A DNA stretch of 64,000 bases. Source: Dactylonectria macrodidyma. Its lineage: Eukaryota; Ascomycota; Sordariomycetes; Hypocreales; Nectriaceae. Shown here piece after piece: positions 30,867 to 40,694 of the stretch (positions within the stretch are counted from its first letter, which is position 1; each line of letters begins with the position of its first letter). The notes beneath the pieces are model-generated. The model made no database searches. It saw only the letters and a program-made list of their open reading frames with translations, and had not been told where the DNA came from. The stretch lies in NCBI GenBank assembly GCA_020744425.1, contig JAGMUV010000002.1, positions 620,001 through 684,000 of the forward strand, in the 5' to 3' direction. The position numbers were made by a program, and so were the translations under genes.

Positions 30867-33800
30867 CTAGATCGGCTCGTCACGGGGCTCGATGAGCACC
30901 TCGTTGACAGCGACGTGAGCAGGCTGGCACACGGCATAGACGATAGACGAGGCCACGTCCTCAGGGTCCAGCACCTTTGCGCCCGACGGTTCACCATACT
31001 TCTTCAGGGCCTCGGCATCGGTCGACAGGCCCAGCAGGTCCGTAGCGACATTGCCTGGCTGCACCGCGGTGACGCGAAGGCCTGTACCCGCCGTCTCAAG
31101 TCGCAGGCTCTGCAATGTCGCTTCGACAAAGAACTTGCTGGCCGAGTAAACTCCAAGGCCGGCAAAGACCTTACGTCCCGCATCAGAGGAGATGGCGACG
31201 ATGTGGCCACCACCTCGAGACAGCATGCCCGGGACGGTTGACGAAAGGCAGTGGAGCAAGCCCTTGCAATTGACATCAACAGTCCGCTCCCAGTCGTCTG
31301 TGTGGTTGTTGGCCATCATGGTAAAGTACATGACACCAGCACAGCTAACAAGGATGTCAATGGGACCAAGCTGATCGCTAGCCGCCTTCACCAGCGACTC
31401 CACCTGCTCCTTGCTGGTCACGTCTGTCTTGTGGATCAGAACCTTGCCTCCGTATACAGCAACCTTCTTCTTGATGTCTTCGAGAGCATCGGTACGTCGG
31501 GCTGCGATGGCAACATGAGCGCCCTCCTTGGCCAAGCCAACAGCGACAGCAGCGCCGATTCCAGACGAAGCGCCAGTGACGACAGCGACCTTGCCGGCCA
31601 GCCTACCCTTGCGGGCTTTAGACACAACGCCGTTGACCTGGCTTCGAAGGGGAGGTTTGGACAGCCAGCCTCTAGCATAAAAGTGTCGAGTATAGATCTC
31701 GAGGAGGGCACGGTTAATCTTCCGGCGGTTGACGCCATATTTATCCAGGGTCGGCTGGGTCTTGCCATCCTTGAGCGCAATGACAGACTTGAGAACCTCC
31801 ACACTCGGCATACCACCACGAAGGATATCGACAGTAAAGGGACAATCACCTTCCTTCTTGATGCCGCGCTTTTCGTGCCAAAGCGCGAGCCATTCTTCCC
31901 AGGGGAGCGGCTGGGTAGAGTACCCAAGCTCGCTCAGCAGGGCGAAGAGATCCTTTGAGGAGATGGGGGCGGGATCTCCCAAGTGGTACAGAGGCTGCTC
32001 AGTATCATCTGTGTGGTTGGCAAGAGTAACAATGGCGTCGCTGACGAAATCCACGGGTGCCATCTCCAGGAACCATCCATCGACATCAGGGGCATAGCCC
32101 AGCTGCAGCGACTCGACGACCAGGGCGTTCATCAGATCGTACGTGTTGGTTGAGCCCGAGATGCTGTGTCCAGTAATCGTACCGGGACGATACACCCGAA
32201 CGGGGATTCCACGGCTTTGGGCCTCGAACACAAGCTTCTCGGCAACCCACTTAGTTTGTCCATAACCATCTAGCACTTGTGTCGGGACTTGGTCGACATC
32301 GATGACTGTATCCTCGGACCAACCCTCAGTGGAAGGTGGGAGGACGCCGTTGGTAGAAATGTGGTGGACGGTAGCTCCGCTGCGGGAAGCGAGGCGCAGG
32401 ATCTCTCGAGTACCTCCCACGTTTGCATTTCGCAGGGCAGCATAGGGATAGACCAGGTTGACTGTGGCGGCAGCATGCACAATCACCTGAACACGAGTGG
32501 CAAGCTCGTCAAAGTTCTCGGGAGAAAGACCCAGACGCTTTCTTGCCAAGTTGCCAGGCAGAATCTCCATGCGCTCAAGAATTGCATCATCCCACAGACC
32601 CAGGTCAATAAGGTTCTTGCGGATTCGGGCCATACCCGCAGGAGCACACTCCTCCACCGGCTCGGGGAAACGGACAAGGCAGATGATGTGAGCAGATGTA
32701 TTTTCCACCAGAGCCTTGAGCAGGAAAGCACCCAGATATCCGGTAGTACCAGTCAACAGGATCGTCTCGGCGTCCTTGAGCGGGCGCATCGGGGTGCCGT
32801 TCGACTGGATATCCTCGGGGAGAACAGAATCAGCACGGAGAACGGCCGGCAAATCGGCTTGTACTGCTGCCGTGTGGCCGTCGCGGGCAGCTTTCACGGC
32901 CTCGACATGTCCCTCTAGGGTAGGGGTTCCTGCAAGGGGGCCGAGGGGAACAGGGAAGCCAAACGTCTTAGAAAGACGACTGGCCAAGTCTGCAAGTGCC
33001 AGAGAGTGACCGCCTAGGTCGAAAAAGTCATGCTTAGGGGTAATGGCATCCGCCGGCATTTTGAGAGAAGCTGCCCACATCATGATGATAGTCTCCATCT
33101 TGATCTTGATATTCTGCTCCCTCTTAGGGCTGCCCACTCTTGAAGTCATGGGCGAGGGAGGTTTTGGCAAAGCCTTGAGATCAGTCTTGCCAGACACGCC
33201 ATGCGTGGGAAGTTCTTCCAACTCGACCCAAATGGCAGGAATCATATAATGAGCAAGGTGTGCAGACAAGGCGCGTCGAGACACCGGGCTGTATCCATAC
33301 TCGTCAATGATGGGGATGGTTCGGTCTGTGTGCTCGCCCTTGTCGCGGACAAAGTAAGCAACGAGTTGTCTCTGAAGTCCTTCGCCAAAAGCAACTACTG
33401 CACTGTCACGGACGGCCAGGTGTTTTACAATGGCGCTCTCGACTGCACCCGGTTGAACGGTGTAGCCGCGAGTCTTGATCATACCGCCAACTCGGCCAGT
33501 AATCTCCAAGAGACCAGACGGCAGAATTCGGGCGAGATCGCCAGTGCGATACATTTTCGCACCCTTTTTCCTCTCGAAAGGATCTAGTTGAAAGGCTTTT
33601 TCAGTCGTCTCTGGAAGGTTCAGGTAACCCCTCGCCAGGAGGTCTCCGCCAACGAAAAGCTCGCCGCTGATGCCGGGACCAACTCTGTTGCCAGCCTCAT
33701 CCAAGATGTAGGTGTGATCGGGATCAGTCGGGTGGCCGACGGGGCACACGCTGTCCTCATAGTTGATGAAGTCTTGAATCTTGCCAGCAGCGACTTCGTG

Positions 33801-34721
33801 AGTCTCACTTGCGCTGTAGACATTAAGCAAGCTGGTGGTGGGGGGAAGTGCAGCGATAGCACGGCGGCAAAGGTCGGTGGTGACAACCTCCCCATTGAGC
33901 CACAGTGACCGCAGCTCAGGCAGGCGGTCGCTAAGCTTGGAGTGTCGAGAAAGGACAGTCGCCAGGAGTGTCGGGGTCATGAGAGTGTCGGTGATGCGCT
34001 TAGACGCAAGGAGTTCAACAAGAGCCTCCGGGTCGTAGCTAACCCTGTCCGGGACGGCGACGACTGTCGCACCACGCAACAGAGGGCGAAGAATTTCCCA
34101 GACGAAAAAGACATTGCAGGCTACCCGGTCACCGGGCTGAAGGTCGCTGACGCCGAATCTCAGGTCGTATGAGCGCACAGCAGCTCTGTGGGGGTTCATG
34201 ATACCCTTGGGTCGGCCTGTAGTACCAGAAGAGTACGAGACAAATGCAAGCCTCTCGACATCGTCTTCGGAGGGCAATGGGCGTCTTGTGTCGAGTTCGG
34301 GGATGTGCTTCCTCGCAGCAGCCTTGTCAGGGTCGTCGATAACGATGACGGGCACGTCTGACTTGATCTGGCTAGCATGCGCCATCTGGGTGATAACCAC
34401 GGTGGGCTTCGCATCGTCAACGACGTCGCGCAGAAGACCCGGCGGATAGGCAAGCTCAAGCACGAGGAATGCACCTCCAGCACGAAGTGTAGCAAGAGTA
34501 GCAATCACGTAGTCGGCGCTCCGGCCCATGAGTACCCCAACAAGGTCGTCTCTGCCAACGCCATGGTCACGGAGGCGGTCTGCCAGGGCCCATGTCTCGC
34601 GGTCAAGCTCGGCATAGGTGAGAGTTCTCGTCTCATCCTCAAGGGCAGTGGCATCTGGAGTTGCCGCGGCCTGCTGTTCGAACAGGGACACGAGGTCCTT
34701 ATTAATGTCAAGAACGCTCAT
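30867..34721 (-). CDS. NPS10: NPS10-type NRPS-like enzyme: A-T-reductase-SDR
   Basis: A single exon of 1284 codons. Domains in order: adenylation (about 10-500; VSYSSGTTGRPKG, NVYSASETHE, YRTGDLA), thiolation (about 540-620; FFDLGGHSLALADL with the phosphopantetheine Ser), thioester reductase (about 660-1000; TGTTGYLGAFLL and YGQTKWVAEK) and a C-terminal classical SDR (about 1040-1280; TGASSGIGAAVAVGLA, SCAG, YSASK). There is no condensation domain. This order matches the conserved ascomycete NPS10 group. An acid would be activated, tethered, released as an aldehyde by the reductase, and perhaps reduced or oxidised further by the SDR. The substrate is unknown. Neighbours are a small hypothetical gene and a kinase, with no tailoring enzymes, so a stand-alone role is more likely than a cluster. 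Confidence 0.94.
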   Translation of the reverse strand: MSVLDINKDLVSLFEQQAAATPDATALEDETRTLTYAELDRETWALADRLRDHGVGRDDLVGVLMGRSADYVIATLATLRAGGAFLVLELAYPPGLLRDVVDDAKPTVVITQMAHASQIKSDVPVIVIDDPDKAAARKHIPELDTRRPLPSEDDVERLAFVSYSSGTTGRPKGIMNPHRAAVRSYDLRFGVSDLQPGDRVACNVFFVWEILRPLLRGATVVAVPDRVSYDPEALVELLASKRITDTLMTPTLLATVLSRHSKLSDRLPELRSLWLNGEVVTTDLCRRAIAALPPTTSLLNVYSASETHEVAAGKIQDFINYEDSVCPVGHPTDPDHTYILDEAGNRVGPGISGELFVGGDLLARGYLNLPETTEKAFQLDPFERKKGAKMYRTGDLARILPSGLLEITGRVGGMIKTRGYTVQPGAVESAIVKHLAVRDSAVVAFGEGLQRQLVAYFVRDKGEHTDRTIPIIDEYGYSPVSRRALSAHLAHYMIPAIWVELEELPTHGVSGKTDLKALPKPPSPMTSRVGSPKREQNIKIKMETIIMMWAASLKMPADAITPKHDFFDLGGHSLALADLASRLSKTFGFPVPLGPLAGTPTLEGHVEAVKAARDGHTAAVQADLPAVLRADSVLPEDIQSNGTPMRPLKDAETILLTGTTGYLGAFLLKALVENTSAHIICLVRFPEPVEECAPAGMARIRKNLIDLGLWDDAILERMEILPGNLARKRLGLSPENFDELATRVQVIVHAAATVNLVYPYAALRNANVGGTREILRLASRSGATVHHISTNGVLPPSTEGWSEDTVIDVDQVPTQVLDGYGQTKWVAEKLVFEAQSRGIPVRVYRPGTITGHSISGSTNTYDLMNALVVESLQLGYAPDVDGWFLEMAPVDFVSDAIVTLANHTDDTEQPLYHLGDPAPISSKDLFALLSELGYSTQPLPWEEWLALWHEKRGIKKEGDCPFTVDILRGGMPSVEVLKSVIALKDGKTQPTLDKYGVNRRKINRALLEIYTRHFYARGWLSKPPLRSQVNGVVSKARKGRLAGKVAVVTGASSGIGAAVAVGLAKEGAHVAIAARRTDALEDIKKKVAVYGGKVLIHKTDVTSKEQVESLVKAASDQLGPIDILVSCAGVMYFTMMANNHTDDWERTVDVNCKGLLHCLSSTVPGMLSRGGGHIVAISSDAGRKVFAGLGVYSASKFFVEATLQSLRLETAGTGLRVTAVQPGNVATDLLGLSTDAEALKKYGEPSGAKVLDPEDVASSIVYAVCQPAHVAVNEVLIEPRDEPI

Positions 34722-35268
34722 CTTTTCAGGTGTGCGTGTGTTCTTGATCTTAAGGTGTCGTGTCAGGACGGCGGGCAGACGGTAGTTAAGGGAGAGACGG
34801 CGAGTGGGTCACGCGACCAATCTGCACGCCGTTACTCCAGAGATGTCGGCGACGGATCCCGGAAAAATCCCAACAAGGTGCGGGCAGACGGAGACGGACG
34901 AAGGCTATTGGCGGGTCTAAAATGACGATTGTCGATAAGAGACTAGCCAGGCACGTCACCGAGGTCAAGGAAGCGTGGTTGTCTGGCGTAGGTAGGACGA
35001 AGGGCATCAATGGTGAAATCGAGGACTTGAATCAACGTCTCAAACGGTTCCAATCATTTCAAACGGGTTCAAAGGGGTAAGTCGCAGGGTCAATGGCGCG
35101 ATGGAGGGGGCAATTGAGGTTGTCTCCGCAAAGAGGGACGAGAGATGGGGATAATAAAGACGAGTTCTTGGAACGGACCCGAGGACATTGGCCCCAGAAC
35201 AGACTGTCCCCAGATGTTGCCACCCACTCCTCCCACTCCTCCCACATCGATAAACGCTCCGCCCCGAT
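34722..35268. promoter_or_regulatory. Promoter region of the NRPS-like gene
   Basis: A 0.55-kb region between the NRPS-like start and the stop of the upstream hypothetical gene. Contains a CTCCCACTCCTCCCA pyrimidine run near 35225. No coding frame supported. Confidence 0.4.
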
Positions 35269-35812
35269 TTAATTCCTCGTTTGTGCATCACCTTGTGCAT
35301 CCATCAGGGCAATGTTGAGCTGTAGGGCCCCCACGTCGGGAATTCGGGTTTCGTGATTGGGTTGGACAGAGGCCGCCACCAGAACCATCCAGTTCCATAC
35401 CGCCAGATCTAGCTCCGAATCAGGCATGGCGCCAGCTTTCTTGATGCTGGCCCAACACTCAAAAAGTTGGAACTTGGGGGCAAAGTCCGGGTCGTCGCGC
35501 CTGCCCTGAGCCAATCTTTGCCTTTCGGAAGTCGGCGTGGGCGTCTTGCTCCGCGTGGGGGATCTTGTGACGAGAATGCTGTCCAACATGTCATCAATCA
35601 TGACGACTGTTGCATTCGATGACCCGTCTGAGCTTGGAGGCGTTCCCAACCAAACTGCTGGGCCACTTTCACGTGCCAGAAAGGGCTTGCCGTCTGCAGC
35701 GCTAGTCCGGATACAGATTAGTAGGAGTCATCCTCCCGCAAATCGGAACAGCTCCAAGTCTACGAAATGGTACAGGGTAGTTGGCTTTGTCTAGCCTTTG
35801 AAGCCGCTGCAT
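35269..35812 (-). CDS. Small hypothetical protein, two exons
   Basis: I do not recognise the family. A 425-bp open stretch (35269-35693) reads like protein, with a balanced composition and a FAPKFQLFECWASIKKAG segment, but lacks a good start. Upstream lie a TACTAAT branch site and a CTGCAG acceptor, a GTAGAC donor 70 bp away, and a short ATG exon (35764-35812). Joining them keeps the frame and gives 157 residues. The middle contains a Ser/Thr/Pro-rich basic part. No signal peptide or membrane helix. An alternative is an internal start at 35601 (110 residues), or a decayed gene. The same-strand neighbours are the NRPS-like gene and the kinase. Confidence 0.4.
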
Positions 35813-35955
35813 CTGTAGCCGGCTTCGGGTTTAGGAGCTAGAGAATTATCACAGTGCACACAAACAATTTGATTCGACAAAAGAAATGATACTTAGTAAT
35901 GCAGAACTATTATACAAAAATACGCAGTGTGGATGTTAGAGACAGTGTTATCAGT

Positions 35956-37557
35956 TCATTCCTCTAGCCACGGATCCTGCAACAATTCCTTGGCGGTTGG
36001 CCGCTCATAGGGATCCCAATTAAGGGCTCGGCGTATGAAACGAAGGAATTGGGCGTGATCCTTCAGCTTTATTTCTGCTGCCTCCAGCGTTTTTTCTGTT
36101 GGGATAGGTACGAACTCGCCCCAGTTGCCTGCAATTGGGAACGTTAGTTCACGACCGCCCCAAATGAACACGAGACATTAATACACGTACCATTCTCATC
36201 CCAGTACTCAAGCGCTCGCTCGCGATGTCGGTCAAGTAACTGAACTGGTGGTGGTCCCAGTGCGGCAATGAGCTCGGAGAAGTGGGCACCATCTGAAAAA
36301 CTACCATCTTCCTTGCGCGCACTGAATAGGGTTCTTCCTTCAAGGAGATCCCATGCCTAATGGAGGCGAGCATCAGCAAGGCACATACACACCAAGCGAT
36401 TGACCAACTCACAGTAAGGCCAACACTCCAGATGTCGACTGGGTAACTCCATTGGATCCGAAGAAGGGTCTCAGGGGCTCTGTACATCAGAGGCATGATA
36501 TCACCAGCGTGAGGACCAGGTCCCAGCCTGATTTCTCCAAAATCAGAGAGAAGAAGTGGTCCAACATTGGGCCTCATAAGACGGGAGAAGTAGACAGTCC
36601 TGTCTGAGAGTTCTTTGCGAGGAACTGGATTTGAGAACTCGGTGTCTTCTAGTTTCTTGAAGAGTGAGTTGTCGTTTAAACCAAGCAACAAGTTACCCGG
36701 GTGTATATCTGATTGATTGATTGGATTAGTAGTCACACGATTCGTATACTAGCATGCATGGATATGAGAATCGGGAGGGGAAGAAATATTTACCTACCAG
36801 TATGCACTGCCTGCACTTCTGTATGTAGGAAATCAACAGCCTGAAGCAGCTCTTTGATAGCACCCTTGACAAAGCCCTCGTCAAACCCTTGCCCTTTTCT
36901 AAAGACTGTATCCATATCGCGGAGGCTCATTTGAGAAACCTGGAGAACGAGTGTGATGTGCTTTCCATGAGGGCCGGCCACTTCAAATGAGTCTAGAAGA
37001 TGCCTAATGTGGCCAGCACCAACATGCTTGCGGGGCATGACTTCCTCCAGGTGTGCATAAAAAGGTAGCTCACGGTGTTGGGCTGAGTTGTGTATATATA
37101 TTTTGAGGGCTACATACTGGTGACCTCTGGAATTGACAGTTAAAAAAATGTTTCCCTTGCGCTTGAGGGATACCTACTGGAGGTCGCGTGCAAGCCAGAT
37201 GGTGGAGGATGAGCCGTATCCAAGTTTGGCTACGGTTTGGAACTTGCCGTTGAGCACTTCACCTAAGCGGGCTGGATAGAAATGCTCGGGTTTGTACTCT
37301 GGCATTCCTTCTTCTTCAATGAGGCAATCATTGCTGACTGTATCAAACCCTTGAGATGGAAATGTACGAGGCTCCGAACGCGAACGCGCTGTTGAATACA
37401 GTCTGATTTTGGCGACTAGGCTGCCAAATTGCCACGATGGAGCAATCATCAAACGGCGCTGGAGATGTAAAGTTGGAGTTGGAATGGGAGTCGGAGGAGG
37501 ACATAGGGACTTATTTGGGCGAGGGAGTCGCCGCAGTGTTGTTTGAAAAATCGCCAT
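35956..37557 (-). CDS. SRPK-like protein kinase
   Basis: Five exons: 37178-37557, 36798-37126, 36413-36708, 36191-36356 and 35956-36128, giving 447 residues. Introns are 51-89 bp. The joins restore the kinase core: glycine loop GYGSSSTIW (about 112-120), the VALK lysine, catalytic loop VHTDIHPGNLL (D237, N242), DFG at 292-294 and YRAPE. The catalytic loop has His at the position of the usual Lys of HTDIKPDN, and Gly for the second Asp, a variant met in the expanded SRPK-like kinases of filamentous fungi. The insert between lobes is short, unlike true SRPKs of splicing-factor type. The first ~60 residues are basic and Pro-rich and could act as a targeting leader, but this is uncertain. Substrate unknown. 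Confidence 0.88.
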
Positions 37558-39146
37558 GACGAAGCCCTTTGTTGGGAGCAAGGATTGAGAGTGTGAGAAT
37601 GGAGAGGTGGTACATTTGCATCTGACCAAGAAGACTAGGCCCCTCTACCCTTGTCCACCAATCATGCTGCTTGAGATCAACCTCCCCGCCAGAGAGACGA
37701 GAGTCCAACATGAGATTTGCGAATTTCTATCACGAGTTCACTAAGGTATTTCCATGATACTAATTGATTGATACTGTTTCATCTTATCAAATTGGATGTC
37801 GGCATCAGCATCATAGTACGGACTTTGAGCCTTTCCAAAGGCCGCGGACTCATCAGGACTCCGAGACCATAATATGAATTTATGAGAGGTTCAGTGGGTA
37901 GACTCCTTTGGATTTTGTAAAGCGACGCAAGCATGCTGGCTTCGACTTTCGGCGAGTGATGATTGAAATGGTTCCAAATACGAGCTCGGATATACTGTCA
38001 CCATGTGAGTGGTTCACGTTTGTGTCGTGGGCGGTTCACATTTGTAGTAATTAGTTAGTGATGCTGTATTAATGGCCAAGCCTTGAATATTGAACAAGAA
38101 CATAATCGTCGCAAGGATCGTAATTTACACCAAACTATCGCACATAAAGGCAGGCGCTAATTAATCCTTGACGTATGAAATGTGATGTGTCTTGTTTGCG
38201 CGCCATGCATCAACACTTGAAGAGCCTGCTGGCAAGAACTTAAGGCTCTACCACCTACGTAGGTGTGACATATACACTGCCTAATTCCTCGGATGCCAAT
38301 GAAGCTAGCTTGATGTTACCAATGATACCCCATGACCGAGCTCACGTGTAATGCGTAGCAACGCGATTGCGTGATCGAGGCTTGAACAGTTTGGGACAGC
38401 CCTCTCGGGATGGGTCCTTCAAACGGGCTTCCTTCTCGGATCTCGCGATCCATCGAATTGACCTTAAATTCTTGTTTACTGGGCTAAAAACACCGTTTCA
38501 GTGAGCATAAATTGCTAGTGTTGAGTTCAGATGGCTTTCTTGAAGATTTTGACACCACAAACGTACTGCTACGACAGCTGTGGCCCAAGATATCTAACCA
38601 CCCCCCGACGACCCGAGGTGGCGAGAGATCGCGCGAGCCGTATCTTGGCACTTTTTGCCTCTTCCAGCGCCCTGCATGTTCCTCATTACTACACGCCACT
38701 GCGTGACCAATCTTGGTGCGTTGACTAACACTTTGAGTTGACCAGGTGTGAGTTTGAAGCGTGGCGGGCTGATGGAGCGCGGATCATCCAACGTGGCTGT
38801 AAATGCGTGGGGGAGGCACCCATTCGAGTGTTCGAGATGATCGGAGCCCGAGCTCATATAAATGGAAATACGTAACGAAGTCGATTAGCCCGAGGGTCGT
38901 GGAGTCTTGCAAGTGATACGTCTGACGTCTGAGAAGCCATGTTAGTCAAGCTGCATTCATGTGCCGTTGGCCATTTGATCCACTTTTATTGGACTGGCGG
39001 AATGCCACATTCACGTACTCCAGGCACTTCACATTGTTGAACGAGTTAAGGACTCCAAGATGTTTCCGATAAACGGGGTATCAATATTAATCTAATAATG
39101 CGCAAAATTACAAATATGCTTTTTTTTTAACCATCTCCGTCTACAA
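37558..39146. other. Intergenic, no gene recognised
   Basis: A 1.6-kb, rather AT-rich region upstream of the kinase and downstream of the permease. Only short unsupported frames are seen. Confidence 0.5.
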
Positions 39147-40694
39147 TCAGGCTGCCTGTGGCCTCGTGATGTCGGCCTCGGCCAGCGAAACGACCTTGGT
39201 GCGGAAGACAAGCTTGTGCCCGACGTAGAGAGCAACGAAGAGCATGAGACTGACGTAGCACGAGAAGAAATCGCTCGTGTTCCACTCGATGAAGACGGTG
39301 AAGCCGTTGGTCAGGGTGATGAGAGTGTTGAAGAAGAAACCGTACCATGATAGGTACGGCTGGAAGGGAGCCCGGAAGGGAAGCTCCTTGCGGTCAATGC
39401 CTTGGACCTTGAGGATCTGCTGGAAGCGGAGATGGCAGATGCTGATGAGGGCCCAGGTAACGAAGCTGGCGGTGGCGCTAATGTTGAGCAGCCAGTCGAA
39501 GACGAGGGTACCGTTCGAGGAGAGGTTGAGGAAGCCAAGGAGGCCGAGCAAGGAGCAAAGGCCGACGGCGTAGTAGGGCGTTCCGATACGGTTGGTGCGC
39601 TTGAGGAACTGGGGAGCAAGGCCTTCCTCGGCCAAGCCAACCATGATGCGGCTGCTGGAGTAGACGTTGGAGTTGGCGGCGGTGAGGACAGCAGTCAGAA
39701 GGACGGCGTTCAGGATGTGAGGGAGGACAGGGATGCCGGCTCGGACGACCATGATGACGAGGGGAGAGGCGGAGGCATCGGTCTTGTCGTTGTTGAGTTC
39801 TGCGATGTCGAAGGGAACATTGAGACCAACGAAGAAGACCGTGAAGACGAAGAGGACAAAGATGCCCCAGAACGTCCAGCGGATAGCGGAGGGGATTGCC
39901 TTGCTCGGGTTGGCAGTCTCGCCGGCGCCAACACCGACGAGCTCGGCACCTTGGTAACTAAAGCCGGCAGTCACGAGAACGGCCCAGAAACCGACAAACT
40001 TGCCCTTGTTGCCCTCGACCATGTACTCGGCGAACGGGCCCGGGTTCTTCCAGTTGCTGAAGCCAATGTAGCCCTCGTCGCCGACACCGGCATTGACACA
40101 GATACCGAGGATGATGAAGCCGATGATGGTGATGACCTTGATGCTGGAGAACCACATCTCAACCTCGCCGAACCAGCGGATGGGGAGGAAGTTGAGAGCA
40201 GTGAAGATAACCCAGAACACGGCGATCCAAATGGCGATGCTGAGAGACTCGTTCCAGTACTGGATGATGAGGCCGGCGGCGGTCAGTTCGAGGGCGAAGG
40301 TGATGGACCAACCGAACCAGTAGATCCAACCCATGGCGAATCCGATGGCCGGGTCGACAAAGCGGGTAGCGTACGCGGTGAAGGAGCCGGTAACGGGGAT
40401 GTAGGCGGCCATCTCGCCCAGGCTGGTCATGACGGAGTAGACGACGGTGCCCATGAAGACGAAGGCGATGAGCAGGGACACGGGGCCGGCTTTGGCGAGA
40501 GCAGAGCCGATACCCAGGAACAATCCAGTTCCAATGGTTGCCCCTACCGCGATGAATTGCAGATGGCGAGCATGGAGGCCGCGATCGAGGCCGGAGTCGC
40601 CCGTCTCGATGTCTTCTTCAGGGCCATCGCTAGGGCGCTTTTCCTTGCTCACTCGAGGCGACTTTTCGTCGTTGGACGAGTCGTTGGCGAACAT
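39147..40694 (-). CDS. Amino-acid permease, APC superfamily (YAT family)
   Basis: A single exon of 515 codons. After a charged cytosolic N-terminus (about 40 residues), the first helix carries the signature GATIGTGLFLGIGSALAKAGP, which marks yeast-type amino-acid transporters such as Gap1, Dip5 and INDA1. Twelve hydrophobic segments can be counted. Other family marks are the SLGEMAAYIPVTGSF and FSYQGAELVGVGAGE segments. It imports amino acids by proton symport at the plasma membrane; specificity (general or acidic) is not decidable here. The coding strand is rich in G and C, which creates a 455-codon shadow frame on the other strand. A TATA-like element lies about 100 bp upstream. Confidence 0.95.
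   Translation of the reverse strand: MFANDSSNDEKSPRVSKEKRPSDGPEEDIETGDSGLDRGLHARHLQFIAVGATIGTGLFLGIGSALAKAGPVSLLIAFVFMGTVVYSVMTSLGEMAAYIPVTGSFTAYATRFVDPAIGFAMGWIYWFGWSITFALELTAAGLIIQYWNESLSIAIWIAVFWVIFTALNFLPIRWFGEVEMWFSSIKVITIIGFIILGICVNAGVGDEGYIGFSNWKNPGPFAEYMVEGNKGKFVGFWAVLVTAGFSYQGAELVGVGAGETANPSKAIPSAIRWTFWGIFVLFVFTVFFVGLNVPFDIAELNNDKTDASASPLVIMVVRAGIPVLPHILNAVLLTAVLTAANSNVYSSSRIMVGLAEEGLAPQFLKRTNRIGTPYYAVGLCSLLGLLGFLNLSSNGTLVFDWLLNISATASFVTWALISICHLRFQQILKVQGIDRKELPFRAPFQPYLSWYGFFFNTLITLTNGFTVFIEWNTSDFFSCYVSLMLFVALYVGHKLVFRTKVVSLAEADITRPQAA

Noticed and set aside
30867..37557. A secondary-metabolite gene cluster around the NRPS-like gene
   Set aside because: Neighbours are a small unknown gene, a kinase and an amino-acid permease; no tailoring, transport or cluster-specific regulator is present nearby.
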